From Ophiothrix spiculata (lineage: Eukaryota > Echinodermata > Ophiuroidea > Amphilepidida > Ophiotrichidae): a DNA stretch of 21,025 bases. The stretch lies in assembly GCA_000969725.1 (NCBI GenBank), contig JXSR01S009053.1; one strand, written 5' to 3'. A model generated the notes under the pieces. It was not told where the DNA came from, did no database searches, and saw only the letters and a program-made list of their open reading frames with translations. The position numbers were made by a program, and so were the translations under genes. Below are positions 1 to 10,089 of the stretch, one piece after another (position 1 is the first letter of the stretch; every line of letters begins with the position of its first letter).

Positions 1-118
1 TGTCTAACAGAGGATTAAACATAAGAGAGGGCTCGCTTCAGTTTTGGTAAAAGCCGTGAAATACGAAAAGATGTTCAGTCGAGTGTGAAATTGATGATAC
101 ATCAAAACAAATTATACT
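1..118 (+). pseudogene. Probable upstream fingers of the same zinc-finger relic
   Basis: In frame 2 the window edge reads QRIKHKRG, which looks like the end of a finger helix with its second histidine. It is followed by VKYEKMFSRV, which matches C-E-K-x-F-S-R with the second Cys changed to Tyr. After an in-frame TGA and a one-base shift comes LMIHQN. Counting across that shift gives exactly 12 positions between the Cys position and the His, the C2H2 spacing. Each residue match is weak on its own. The support comes from lying on the same strand and about 240 bp upstream of the clear finger at 359. The array probably continues left of the window. Confidence 0.35.
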
Positions 119-358
119 GCCTTATCAAGGCAAAAGGAAATTTTGCCCAGTATATTGATTGTTTTTATGACAACTATAGTAATTGTTGTAGAGAAATTAT
201 ACTCCCTTTGACTCTGGGAGTGAAACATGGACTGTATCAATGTGTTTATTTCTTTGTACTAATCAATTTTAATGATTAGTCATGGGTGTGGCATTTAGAA
301 AATGTTTCGTATTTTGGTCACGCAATAATATAGTCTTGAGATTCAAGTATTAATTAAA

Positions 359-742
359 ATGGTTGTAATTTGTTATAATTGTAGGAAGTCATATTCAAGG
401 ACTAACAATCTTCAGAGACATTTGAAAGTCCATTCACAAGACCGTTGTTCATTTAATGGCTCTGTCTGTGGAAAAGAGTTTCATAGACAGTTCAGATCCT
501 AAATTTTTGGAGCACAGAAATTTACTCTTACTAGGCATATTAACAGCCCACATCATGATCAATCTCTCAAATGCAACGATTGTAGGAAATCCTTCCAACG
601 GAAGTTTTCTCTGACACTGGAACTGTGTTTACTTGCACGTGCTGAGAGCAATTCGCAAGGTTGGAGATCATTAAGCATGTTAAGCGTCAAAAGTATGTTC
701 ACGCAGGACCCATTTTTGAACTTGTTGACACCTTGTATGTAA
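359..742 (+). pseudogene. Decayed C2H2 zinc-finger array (main part)
   Basis: The frame opening at ATG 359 encodes one textbook Cys2His2 finger: C5-x2-C8-x12-H21-x3-H25, within VVICYNCRKSYSRTNNLQRH and the following LKVH. A second finger begins CSFNGSVCGKEF but runs into a TAA at 500-502. Past the stop, the same frame continues with TLTRHINSPHH, the His end of that finger, and a third finger start, LKCNDCRKSFQRKFSLT, which has lost its histidines. The +1 frame then gives FTC-T-C...EQFARLEIIKHVKRQKYVH, a fourth degenerate finger. C2H2 arrays normally bind DNA in the nucleus, but with a nonsense codon and at least one frameshift this copy cannot make an intact array. The frame ends at 740-742. 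An intron hiding the stop is possible, but there is no good splice pair around 500. The C2H2 identity is certain for finger 1 and likely for the rest. Confidence 0.75.
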
Positions 743-3638
743 TCGCTTTACTCAATAATAAAATTACTCAAATAATAAAGATGAGATCTATTTTTGTTTC
801 ATCAGGTTAAGTAATGTTAAATATAGTGCTTATTTGTTAAAATTTATGCACATGATGCACTTTACTAAATATAAACATTACAATCTGGGAAAAAAACTCT
901 CAAATTTTTAACACCCTGTATAATGTATGCAATGTTGATGATATACTTTTTTTCTGGTATGTATGTATGGGCAATAGGCTAAACTCTGTGTTCAGTGTTC
1001 AACACATTGACTTTTTATATAAGAGTCTTATTTTTGACTTGATGTCAAATAATTGACGATCATTTTAATGATATTTTTGTTTGTCTCACCCTGTATCACA
1101 CTTAGCCACACTGTACGCTTGACTTGATATTTACATTTTGAAATTGCTGACACAATAAGCTTTCAGAATATATATACTTATATGCACTTAAGATGCATAT
1201 TTTTGAAATCCGGGGGGTTTTGTATGAGAAGAGGCTATATTTCACTAAAACAAACATGTAACCCGTTTGGGTCCCAACTTAAAAAATGCGACCATATATC
1301 GATCTTCCATAACCATAAAAATGGCCGATTTCCTGGACCATATACAAATACACCACTTTTTGCAATGTAGTTTATTAGTTCAGTGCTCGAAATCACCGTG
1401 TAATCGTAAAGAACATTTTCAGGTCATAAGTTTTCTAATAAATGTGCAGTTATGTATTTAAACTCCATTTCTGAATGTGCAGAATAAAATATACAGTATG
1501 TTTAGCACACCATAAAAAAAATATTATGCAAATGACGAACGGTTCTCCAGATATGGCTGGTTAAAGGTTTTGTGCGCAAACACTTTATACCGGGAGTGTA
1601 GCTGCTTCATCAATACTAGTATCAACAGAAAACATATACATTACAATTTAATAACTAGGTCATAGAAACAAATTCTATTTTCAGCATTTCAAAAGTTCAC
1701 AATTTACAACTTCTTCATTACCAATATTACCAAATTGCAACCTTTCTAAGAATAAAAGTAGAATAAAATCTTAGAAAATCAATTATCTTGAGTACAACAA
1801 CCCTCTCCTTTAAGGAGATAACAATCAGCTAGATTCAAAGCATATCAGAGCATCTTTCACCAGCCTAGTTTGCTAAAAACAATAGCATATGATGCTATTG
1901 CTTGTTCACCTTCCCACCCCCAGGTAAGTTCCCTATTACATGTCATTAACTGTTATTTCTACACATCACTTGTGCAGAAATCCATGTTTGAGTCTTTGCC
2001 GCTATACCAAGAAACAGCAGAGCACCTCTCTCATAACCCACACCAGGTAAAATTGTGTGAATTGTAAGAGATTTATGCAGTAACTCTAAGGCAACCTGGT
2101 ATCTTCTTACAAAAACTTGTCAGCAGTGACATAATTCATTTAACAATTCAATATCCTCCTTATTACTTTCGTCACCAATAAGCTGTAAGCTTGTATCGTA
2201 TTTCAACGCAATGAAATTGGAACTGGTAGGTTTTTAATTCTACTGATCAAAGTTCATATATTTTCATGTGTTATTTACTTCTTGTGTCAGATTTATTGAA
2301 TTGAATTATCATGAATTCATTAAATAAAATCATGTTCTCCTTGAAGATCATTCAAGAGCAGTAAATAGGATTGGTCTGGTATGATTTTAAAAATTCAACC
2401 AGATTTACCATTCTTTAAAAACCTCTCTATTTTACTTGAACTAATTAATCGATAGATGTAATATCCCAAATAGTGTTGACTCTAAAATAGCAATTAGTCA
2501 AAGAAAATATTTCTAAACAGTTTGTACATGATTTTAGTTCAGTAAGAATACGTCTCCATACTTTTCCTCAATGCAGAAATAAATTGTCATTAAAACATGA
2601 CGAATATGAAACAATATGGAGGCTTTCAAATTTCCGGAATAATCTAATAATGTTTCTAGTGATACAGGGTTTACAATATTAAACAACTTGATAAAACAAA
2701 TGGAACAATGACATTTCCAAAATAGAACATAGCCATTTGCAAATTTCATGTCTGACATGTTTCAAGAAAATAATACATTATCTTATATTTGTCACTGACA
2801 TTTGCTAATAGCTTAGAAAATTGCAATGTAAACTCTACATTTATCTTCTCTATTTGAGGTAAAGAAGTCCAAATGCAGATGGGTACAGATCTGTATCTGA
2901 TAGATCCAGATCTTGGTATCCTGTTAGCACACAACTCAATTAAGTATGAATTGTATCGTATCTTGTAACTGAAACGCTTGCCAAGAGAATACATAACATG
3001 CACACTTCACAGGTCTAGACTAATCTGAATTTGCAATCATTCAGAATACCAAATGTGAAGTAAACAAAGTTCAATCTGGAGAATGTATCAACATTTGAGA
3101 AATTATATCCTTCCAAAGTAATAATTTTTACATCAACATGCTGTTGCACAAGGCTACATGTTTTCATTGTCAAAATCACAAACATTTTCATATTTCCTCA
3201 CGATCAAACGCATACCATGACTCACTATATTACCAATTATTTTGAACCAAAATAGACAATTGATTATCTGAGTAACTTGGGGCTATGATTAGATTTCACT
3301 TAAGGTTTTTGTAAGGAGTATTGTCATTGATTAGGTGACCATGATGGGTCATCTAAAGCTTTTTTACCATCCAAATTCTGCAGGGGTAGATTCAATACCA
3401 TTACAATTCTTAGTTCCCTCAAACCATTTTGGTATAATAAATCTGGAAAGCAAAGTGGTTTGGATGATTTACCCTTCTCACTATCTGACAACTATACTAC
3501 CTTTGGCAACAATAAAATCTTTTCAGAGTGAGTGATCACTGATGGTGATAATCTAGATTTGTGCTCAACGTGTTGTTATATTAAAATGTGGTATCTTTGT
3601 GCTTTGAACATCCTCTACAAATGAAGAGCCTAAATTCT
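743..3638. other. Featureless AT-rich DNA
   Basis: No frame here has recognisable protein motifs, and the open frames of 60-85 codons are what chance gives at this base composition. Two small perfect-arm hairpins were seen: a 15-bp odd palindrome TCTCCTTTAAGGAGA at 1804-1818, and arms CAATAGCAT / ATGCTATTG around a 3-base loop at 1880-1900. No RNA gene, microsatellite or inverted-repeat element was recognised. Confidence 0.5.
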
Positions 3639-3721
3639 AAAAAGGAATAACTTAAAATGTTTTTAAATGTTTTTCTCCCATTTCACTTTTTTGAAGTTAT
3701 TCCTTTTTCTGAAGTTATTCC
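3639..3721. repeat. Hairpin with 15-bp arms plus a duplicated right arm
   Basis: AAAAAGGAATAACTT at 3639-3653 is the exact reverse complement of AAGTTATTCCTTTTT at 3694-3708, with a 40-base AT-rich loop between. The right arm core GAAGTTATTCC occurs again at 3711-3721. It may be a small fold-back element or a remnant of one. No target-site duplication is clear. Confidence 0.6.
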
Positions 3722-4010
3722 ATTTTGATTAACAGGCCAAAATGACACATTTTGTACTGAGTAATGTACTAGAAGACATACAAGAAAGGTTAAACTGGTA
3801 CCACTCAATTCCGCTTTTCATCGATTACTCTGATTTTCTTTAGCATTTCCTTTACAATGAAGAGTTGCTCCAGGGATAAATGAGCAAGCAAACTGGTTCA
3901 CATTTGGTTTTTGACCTGCAAAAAGATTAGCTTTGATTAGGTAACAATTGAAAGCATGAGTAAGACTTAGTAATAAGCTTAACTCTCCTGGAATAATGAT
4001 AGTAGTAATA
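3722..4010. other. No feature seen
   Basis: AT-rich sequence without coding signal, repeats or RNA-like structure that I could recognise. Confidence 0.4.
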
Positions 4011-4207
4011 ACTAAAGGAGTAAGTGATGAATGGCTGGAATTGGTAGAACAAGATGTTTGAGCAGTAAACTGACAGAAGGGTAAATAGCAATTGACAGAA
4101 GGTAAAATAGTACTAAAGGAGAAAGGAGAAAGTGATGAACGACTGGAATTGGTATCACAAGATGTTTGAGCAGTTAACTGACAGAAGGGTAAATAGCAAT
4201 CGACAAA
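4011..4207 (+). repeat. Tandem duplication, about 100-108 bp period
   Basis: Copy 1 (4011-4097) and copy 2 (4112-4207) both run ACTAAAGGAG ... GTGATGAA ... CTGGAATTGGTA ... ACAAGATGTTTGAGCAGT ... AACTGACAGAAGGGTAAATAGCAAT. The start offset is 101 bp and becomes 108 bp after copy 2 gains a 7-base GAAAGGA-type repeat. In copy 2 one frame stays open through 4374 (about 80 codons, from a GTG at 4132). The same frame in copy 1 has stops, so the frame is probably accidental. Confidence 0.8.
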
Positions 4208-7003
4208 GAGACAACTGTCATAACTTGTTTTATAAGAAGAGTCAATTGACTAAAACCAATCGCTACGGGGCACCAATACAGGTCACTATCTATCCAATAC
4301 ATAGTGTTTATATATCGAAATCAAATTACACAAGATATGAAGATGATTGGTATAAGGAGGAAATGATGAGATAAAGATGACTACCATACAGACATCATCT
4401 CCATGGAGGAAATGACTTGAGATAGACTGAAGGAATGCGAGGACTGCTCAGGGCAACGCAGATATCTGCATCTCAACGGACATCCTTTAATCTTGACCAT
4501 GTTCATAGTCGTAGCTCATCACTACTTTTACATCATGCATACCAATTACAATACAATTTGTGCTACAGATTTTGATCTCCCAAATATGACACCTTTAAAA
4601 CAAAATTGGTGACATCTTTGTGTGCTCTCCATATATAGTAATTGGGTACCAGGTCTGCCGTTATATGTAGGGATACATGCTCTCAAATGTGCAAAAGCAC
4701 TCGAAGCTTTGGGGATTAATTACAGTGATGGTGATAGGAGCGTGCTACTACCCTTTTTTTACACATGTAGGTGATTAGAATATGTCTGAAAACTGTAAAA
4801 ATTATGAACGGTGTTTGACAAAAGGAAAATAATGGCTGGTGATAACATAAATGCTCCTACATTATAAATATACTTAAATCTATCTCACATTTACCATAAA
4901 AAAAGCATTTGGATTTAAAAACTGAGTCGGCACAATGACGCCATGTGTGTGATTTGTGTGGCTGTGAAGTTACTATGTAAACTCATAAGCAGTTAAAGAT
5001 GGCTTATTTTAAATATCACAGATAAATTTTGTATTTTTGTAAAATGAGAACAACCCTCAATATATAATGAGGTCAAAATTTATCCATGTACAAAACACTT
5101 AAAAGCAACATTGTTGCATTTACTTTCCTTGAAATTGGAAAATTGATATTTGATGTATATAAAACAATGTGAAAAAAAAAGAGCATTTTGTTGTGCTATT
5201 GAAATTTTTTTGAAAAATTCTTTGGTACATGTATGTCTTTTGTAGATTCATTAGAATTTATTTGATCAAAATTTATAAACGGTGTTTGGTACAAGTTACA
5301 ATGATAAACTATGCAAGGAAAACACACATCTATGCACATCTCATTTACTTACGGGAGTAAAATATGCTTATGCATTTACATGTTACACTTTACATAATAT
5401 CTAAATCTGAGAGCATTCTAACAAGACACATCTTGAAAACAATGACACATGAATAGATGAAATGACAAGGCTTTGATTTTTCAAATGTAAATTTTGTTTA
5501 AAATATAAACATGCATCATGTTTGTTTTTATGCAAAGCACAGATTCAACATGTCAACTTCCTGAATACATCAGTTCCTTAAAGCAGTTGGAAATAAGAAA
5601 ACAGAAACTTCAAAAGTCTCTTAATCTAAACGGGTATAACAGGATTCTACTGTCACATAAAATTAGGCTGAAAAATTGGCAAGATTAGTGCTCAATAAAC
5701 AACATACTTTATTATTGACTTTGAAAATACAAAGTAAAGAAAAGTCTGATGTGACTTAACTGATCAGAACTGATCTGACCTAACTTGACTTTTTTCACTC
5801 AAATCTCTCAAAAAATCTAGAGATATATTGCAGGGGGATAATTTTGTATTGATTCAAGGAAATACCCTTTGAAGGCCTTAAATCTTCAAGTTTACTTAAT
5901 ATAATGCAACTATGTTAAATGACTTCTCATTGATATCATGAACGAAAGATATTTTCTCTATCATATAAGTTAATTGACCAACCAAATTGGTAAGTGCCAA
6001 CATCTAAGTAGACTATTATTAGCAAAAATATATCTGATAGCATTAAGAGTCATTAATGAAACTTGGTACTAAGCCATCTCATTTAAGACATCTAGAGGTA
6101 GATAGTTTTAGAGGTATTTCAGTAACATTTAACTACAAACTACATAGAAAGTTTTAGTTTAAGGTAGCATGATTTGGGTGTATTTTGTAATATTCTGAAA
6201 CAGTTTTAATTCAACAACATTTGGAACATTTTGAAACTGAACTGGTTCCTTTAAGCTTAATAGCTTCAAACACTATGAGCCCTTGAGTGTTGTCTACTGT
6301 AGACATGCTGGCTTGGCAATATTACTACAGGACTATAACAGACCATGGATAATACACCCAGGGATTTGATAAAACAGGTCCAGACAGTGATGTGTGTCAG
6401 TAAATTCAGATTTTCCATTAAACAATTTCACACAAATAAGTAAAGCTCACTGAAATCAAATCTTTTATTTCTAAAAGAATAAATTGTGTTTATAGTTTAT
6501 ATTAAAAACATTAAGGAAAAATCATAATCCTAGTTCTTATTCCTAATTTGCAGAAATATGAACTCGGATTTCAAACCTCATTATGGAATTAAATGACAAG
6601 TATTTCCTTTTCAGAGTAATATTTCAGCCAAGAAAAATAAAGAAAATTATATTGTAGAAAAGGACAGGTTCATCAAAATCTTGAACTGCATTTCATATTT
6701 ATATTGTTATATTTATTTAAACATGTTTTAGATGTAAATATTCCGATTGGCTCAAGGTAAATATATATATCAAGAGGAAAAGCTGAAACCAAGAGTTTTA
6801 CTTGAACCTCACTGCACATGTAACACCAAGACTATGAATCTTACCCAGGACCCATTGCCAGTTAATGTTATTTTTCAAATATCAGTATAATATTGGTATA
6901 TTATCTTAACTTGATGAAGGCTGTATTTTACACATGAGTGAGTCACACTCTTGCCCAATATATTTAGCATAGATACCAGTAACCCAAAGCATCATTCTCA
7001 TAC
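4208..7003. other. Featureless AT-rich DNA
   Basis: Almost 2.8 kb with no convincing coding frame, no RNA gene and no paired terminal repeats. A 15-bp odd palindrome TGTCTACTGTAGACA is at 6291-6305. A CCGATTGGCTC inverted CCAAT-like word near 6743, followed by a TATATAT run, was not accepted as a promoter because no gene follows. Confidence 0.5.
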
Positions 7004-7227
7004 CCTAAAGGTCTGTTCATAGTACGCCGCAACTTTATGCAGTGCGGCAAATTTTACCGATATATCAATTATTATTTGCTGCACCTTGCCGCACGTTGAC
7101 GCATTCCAAGTTAAAACATATTTAACATTATTGCGACGCCGCACTGCAGTTTCTTGCAGTAAACTGTGCAGTGCAGCAAAACAACGCACTGCACTGCAGT
7201 GCGGCGTACTATGAACGGACCTTTAGG
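7004..7227. mobile_element. MITE with 28-bp terminal inverted repeats
   Basis: The left end, 7004-7031 (CCTAAAGGTCTGTTCATAGT and on), is the reverse complement of 7200-7227 at 27 of 28 positions. If the leading CC and the following TA are treated as target sequence, the element is 7008-7223 (AAGGTC...GACCTT) flanked by TA on both sides. The interior is unusually rich in GCAGTG/GCGGC words, several also inverted, so the element could fold strongly. It has no coding capacity and is therefore a non-autonomous DNA transposon. A TA target fits Tc1/mariner-type transposases, but the superfamily is not proven. Confidence 0.88.
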
Positions 7228-7749
7228 ATCCACAGGTCCTGAAAAGCTAAATCCAATATATCCCTCTGGTACTTCTCTTCAATACAACAGCTTATTAGCA
7301 ATGACCCAGTCTCAAATTTTCCACTTTATACAATTCTATATAAATTTTATCTGGATGAGGGCAACAAAATGATTAAGAGATCAAACTAAAGTGTATGTTT
7401 CAGGATTTGCATTAGTCTACAAAACTGTTCTAGTATTTTCTGCCATAAAAAAAACTAACTAAAACTGTCTGAGAGCAAACCCATTCAAACCTTACAATTT
7501 ACACCCTGATGCTGAATAAATTCATTTGAACCATTAGGCCTATTTTATACATCTTTAGCAATGATTAAGTTTTTGAAATTGGTTGATATTTGACAATTAT
7601 ACAAACAAAAATCCTCTCTGTCAGCCATTACAAAATGGCTGCTGAAAAGAGATCCACAGTTGTGCTGAACATTTCCAAAAATGCTAAAACCCCTTTCTAT
7701 TCTAGCATTGCTGCAAAGTGGGAAGCACCTTATTGTTCCATAAGGAACA
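7228..7749. other. No feature seen
   Basis: AT-rich sequence between the MITE and the T/G tract. The open frames here are short and carry no recognisable motif. Confidence 0.4.
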
Positions 7750-7773
7750 TTTTTTTTTTTTTGGGGGGGGGGG
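7750..7773 (+). repeat. T13-G11 homopolymer junction
   Basis: Thirteen T residues are followed directly by eleven G residues, which is C11A13 on the minus strand. A second junction of the same form is at 9425-9453. It may be the poly-A-like tail of a retroposed sequence lying on the minus strand, or a compound simple repeat. Such tracts are also prone to sequencing and assembly length error. Confidence 0.9.
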
Positions 7774-8296
7774 CAACATTAAGCGACTAATTCCAAACAT
7801 TTGTTGGTAAAATAAGACAGGAAAATGAGGACACAAATCCATGTGAGAGAGGGTGCTTGTAAATTCCTAAGAAGAAAATAATAAAGGCCCATCCAAATTT
7901 TTAGAGGATTTAGGATGAAAAAATTATAAATTTCTGAAAGATAGTCATCGGAGCACAACTTGAATCTAAATTCAGGAAATGAAACAGGAGCAAGGAGTGT
8001 TTATAAGATCAAACCTCTATTTCCATTTGATACACACTGGTACATATTTTTTTCATTTTCATAAACAACATAAATAACATGGAAGCAACATTAAATGACT
8101 AATTCCAAACCAATTCAGTTGATAGTAAAATGAGGACACAAATCCACATCAGATGAGAGTAAGGGTGCTTGTAAATTTCAAAGGAGAAGAAGAAAATAAT
8201 ATAGGCCCACAGCAGTTTAGAGGATTAGGGATAAAAATTACGAATTCCAAACGGAACACTAGAACACAACTTTAATCTATACTTAGGAAGCCAAAC
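7773..8296. repeat. Diverged tandem duplication, unit about 310 bp
   Basis: Copy 1 begins at 7773 and copy 2 at 8085. Both contain, in the same order, GCAACATTAA, GACTAATTCCAAAC, AAAATGAGGACACAAATCCA, GGGTGCTTGTAAATT, AGAAGAAAATAAT, AGGCCCA, TTTAGAGGATT, and an AGCACAACTT / AACACAACTT-type word before AATCTA. Many substitutions and small indels separate the copies, so the duplication is old. A T-rich run precedes both copies (T13 before copy 1, a broken T run at 8047-8053 before copy 2), so the unit probably includes it. Confidence 0.8.
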
Positions 8297-8650
8297 AACT
8301 ACCTGATTTGAATACTGATGACATCATATACCAGGGGGAGGGGAACACCAGTGAGATCCGTGCACACCATGTTTAACTAAAATGATTTTTGAAAAATGGT
8401 ATTTTTGTGATTGAATGTGTTATAGCCTTATACAAGATGAAAAACAAAAACAATGACATAATAATTATAAGTTCAAACCCTAAGAATAGTAATAAGGTCA
8501 GCCTGGTAGATTAGTGTGAAATTGTGACAATTCTTGTTTAGGATGAAAAAGGAACATTCAAATTACATTGTCCATATCACAGTGAATATTAAAATCCATA
8601 TTAACAGAATAAAAACTAATACAATATCTCATGAAAGAATGTCAGATTAG
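8297..8650. other. No feature seen; could be intron if 8670-8864 is an exon
   Basis: AT-rich and frame-poor, ending in a T-rich run before the candidate splice acceptor at 8668-8669. It contains a short purine run, GGGGGAGGGG, near 8334-8343. Confidence 0.35.
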
Positions 8651-8669
8651 GCAATATTTAACTTTTTAG

Positions 8670-8864
8670 TCTGGGAGTTTTATGATTATTATCGCAGATG
8701 TTACAAAAAAAAACTTATTGGTAGTACCTCCCCCTGTTATCTTAAGCATAGGCCTCTTATACAGCCCACTAGCTACATTCTTGAGAGTGGTAGAGAGGAT
8801 TCCCCAGGAGACAAAGTCCTCATTATTGACTATGACCTCTTGACATTACAGCAATATTCAGGGG
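8670..8864 (+). CDS. Candidate internal exon (phase 1-1) or coding relic, unidentified
   Basis: A 195-bp block is bounded by an acceptor-like TTTAACTTTTTAG (to 8669) and a donor-like GTAACA (from 8865). It holds 64 complete codons with no stop, starting WEFYDYYRRCYKKKLIG and ending VLIIDYDLLTLQQYSG. Both boundaries fall after the first base of a codon, so the block is symmetric, a property common in animal exons. Its composition (CCTCCCCCTG, CAGCCCACTAG, CCCCAGGAGACAAAG) is distinctly richer in G+C than its flanks. The wider frame is open from 8651 to 8872, then TGA, then open again in the same frame to 9064, which is also compatible with a decayed intronless copy. I do not recognise the protein family. 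Chance remains possible. Confidence 0.3.
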
Positions 8865-9424
8865 GTAACAAGTGATCATTTTTCATAGGAAATAAGTCTC
8901 TTATCATTTTTATAACAAGTTTGAAGAAGCTTAATTACCATATTACAAATCAGTTTCCGCTGGACTGGACGGACAATTTTCTGCTACAGGCACAAATTTC
9001 TCAAGAGTATGATGATAATTTTTGCTCTCTCATCACTTCAGCATCTGCTGATAGCATTATACTCTGACATTAATAAAATATCAGACCTAACGATATCTAT
9101 AAATCGGATATTAAGCTTCCTAAATCCAGTAAATTAGAAAGAATGGAGATCATTTTTACTGATTTCCTCCATAGATAGGAGGTTTAGACTTAGCTCCAGG
9201 AAAGGATACTTCACAGAGATGCAATATGACTTGACAGTACGGAGGAAATTGGATTTATTCAACTCTGGACAGCCTGGTAAATTTAGACTTAATTGGATAA
9301 AATAAACCAATCACAATCAGTTTTGCTTTCAACTTTGTTTTGAAAAATGGTAAGAATATTGAAATCTGACTTCAAAAAAGAAATCCATGTAACAATAGTG
9401 TTTCCCATTTCTTTTCTTTTCTTA
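8865..9424 (+). pseudogene. Possible continuation of the decayed coding stretch
   Basis: After the TGA at 8873-8875 the same frame is open for 63 codons to a TGA at 9065. It contains KLNYHITNQFPLDWTDNF followed by LLQAQISQEYDDNFCSLITS. Past further stops it reads IRPNDIYKSDIKLP and EIIFTDFLHR. A shifted frame then gives GYFTEMQYDLTVRRKLDLFN near 9210-9265. I tested each AG between 8865 and 8989 as an acceptor for the donor at 8865. None restores the frame with a plausible intron length, so a broken retrocopy or unrelated chance frames are more likely than neighbouring exons. From about 9310 onward nothing is seen. Confidence 0.2.
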
Positions 9425-9453
9425 TTTTTTTTTTTTTTTTTTGGGGGGGGGGG
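9425..9453 (+). repeat. T18-G11 homopolymer junction
   Basis: Eighteen T residues are followed by eleven G residues, preceded by a T/C-rich stretch (CATTTCTTTTCTTTTCTTA). It has the same form, and as deposited the same G count, as 7750-7773. The 3' flank GCAGCAATCAATTATAGGAAATAAGAC has only weak resemblance to the repeat that follows the first tract. Confidence 0.9.
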
Positions 9454-9712
9454 TCAAATGCAGCAATCAATTATAGGAAATAAGACCAAGGCAATTTGGT
9501 AACTCCTACAACATGAAAGAGTATTAGAGCATCTTCAGTAGATAGCAATTCATTATAAGATTTTGATCAAAAATGGTTTATGGTAAAAACAGCATACAAT
9601 GGAGGAATGTAACTATCTAAAAGCGTTTTCAAGTGTATTTTGTGAAAAAACTGTTTTGATATCAAAAAATGGATAAAAAGCACATGCAAGCTTTCCTAAA
9701 CTAATACATGTG
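9454..9712. other. No feature seen
   Basis: AT-rich sequence between the T/G tract and the 30-bp palindrome. No gene or repeat was recognised. Confidence 0.35.
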
Positions 9713-9742
9713 GAATTAAATTCGGGATCCCGAATTTAATTC
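9713..9742. repeat. Perfect 30-bp palindrome
   Basis: GAATTAAATTCGGGA (9713-9727) is followed immediately by its exact reverse complement (9728-9742), with no spacer and GGATCC at the centre. It could extrude as a short cruciform, or be the fused ends of a fold-back element or a head-to-head joint. Confidence 0.95.
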
Positions 9743-10089
9743 AACAAATGGCCATAACAGAAAAAGTAAGCATCCTTGAGCCAAATCGTTTGGAGGGTAT
9801 TCATATCTACCAAAAACAAACCCAATAAGCCCCAAACATCAAAAGTCATGGATGACAGGGGGTGCTTCATTTTTAACGCCTTATAGTATTGCTTTAATGT
9901 TTTCTCTTGTTCTAAATGAAGACATGTGTATTTTAAACACCATTTTGACAAATAAGTAAAATTAAATCTCATTTTGAGAAAATTTTCAATACAAAACAAC
10001 TGGGATAAATCTTGATAATTCAAATAAAACATAAATAAACACAAAAGAAATAATATAAAATAACGAAACATAAAAATTATCTTATGCAT
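9736..10089 (-). other. Longest open frame (117 codons), probably accidental
   Basis: This minus-strand frame starts MHKIIFMFRYFILFLLCLFM, so its first 25 residues are hydrophobic like a signal anchor. It ends GHLLN inside the 30-bp palindrome. No known domain, conserved Cys/His pattern or repeated motif is visible in the rest. With roughly two-thirds A+T, one frame of this length in 21 kb is not surprising by chance, and no splice or promoter context supports it. Confidence 0.12.

Noticed and set aside
85..279. 64-codon plus-strand frame at the window start
   Set aside because: No domain. It overlaps the better-supported zinc-finger relic read in another frame.
906..1095. CACCCTGTA words resembling mariner-type ends
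   Set aside because: Both lie in the same orientation and no matching inverted left end was found nearby.
2534..3003. Two adjacent minus-strand frames of 74 and 85 codons
   Set aside because: Length is expected by chance at this A+T content. No motif or splice context was seen.
5745..5790. Repeated ACTGATC and GACTTAACT-like words
   Set aside because: Short, imperfect and without clear period or symmetry.
6735..6775. Inverted CCAAT-like word followed by a TATATAT run
   Set aside because: No coding region begins downstream, and both words are common in AT-rich DNA.
6998..7189. 63-codon minus-strand frame
   Set aside because: Lies within the MITE at 7004-7227 and reflects its inverted-repeat sequence.
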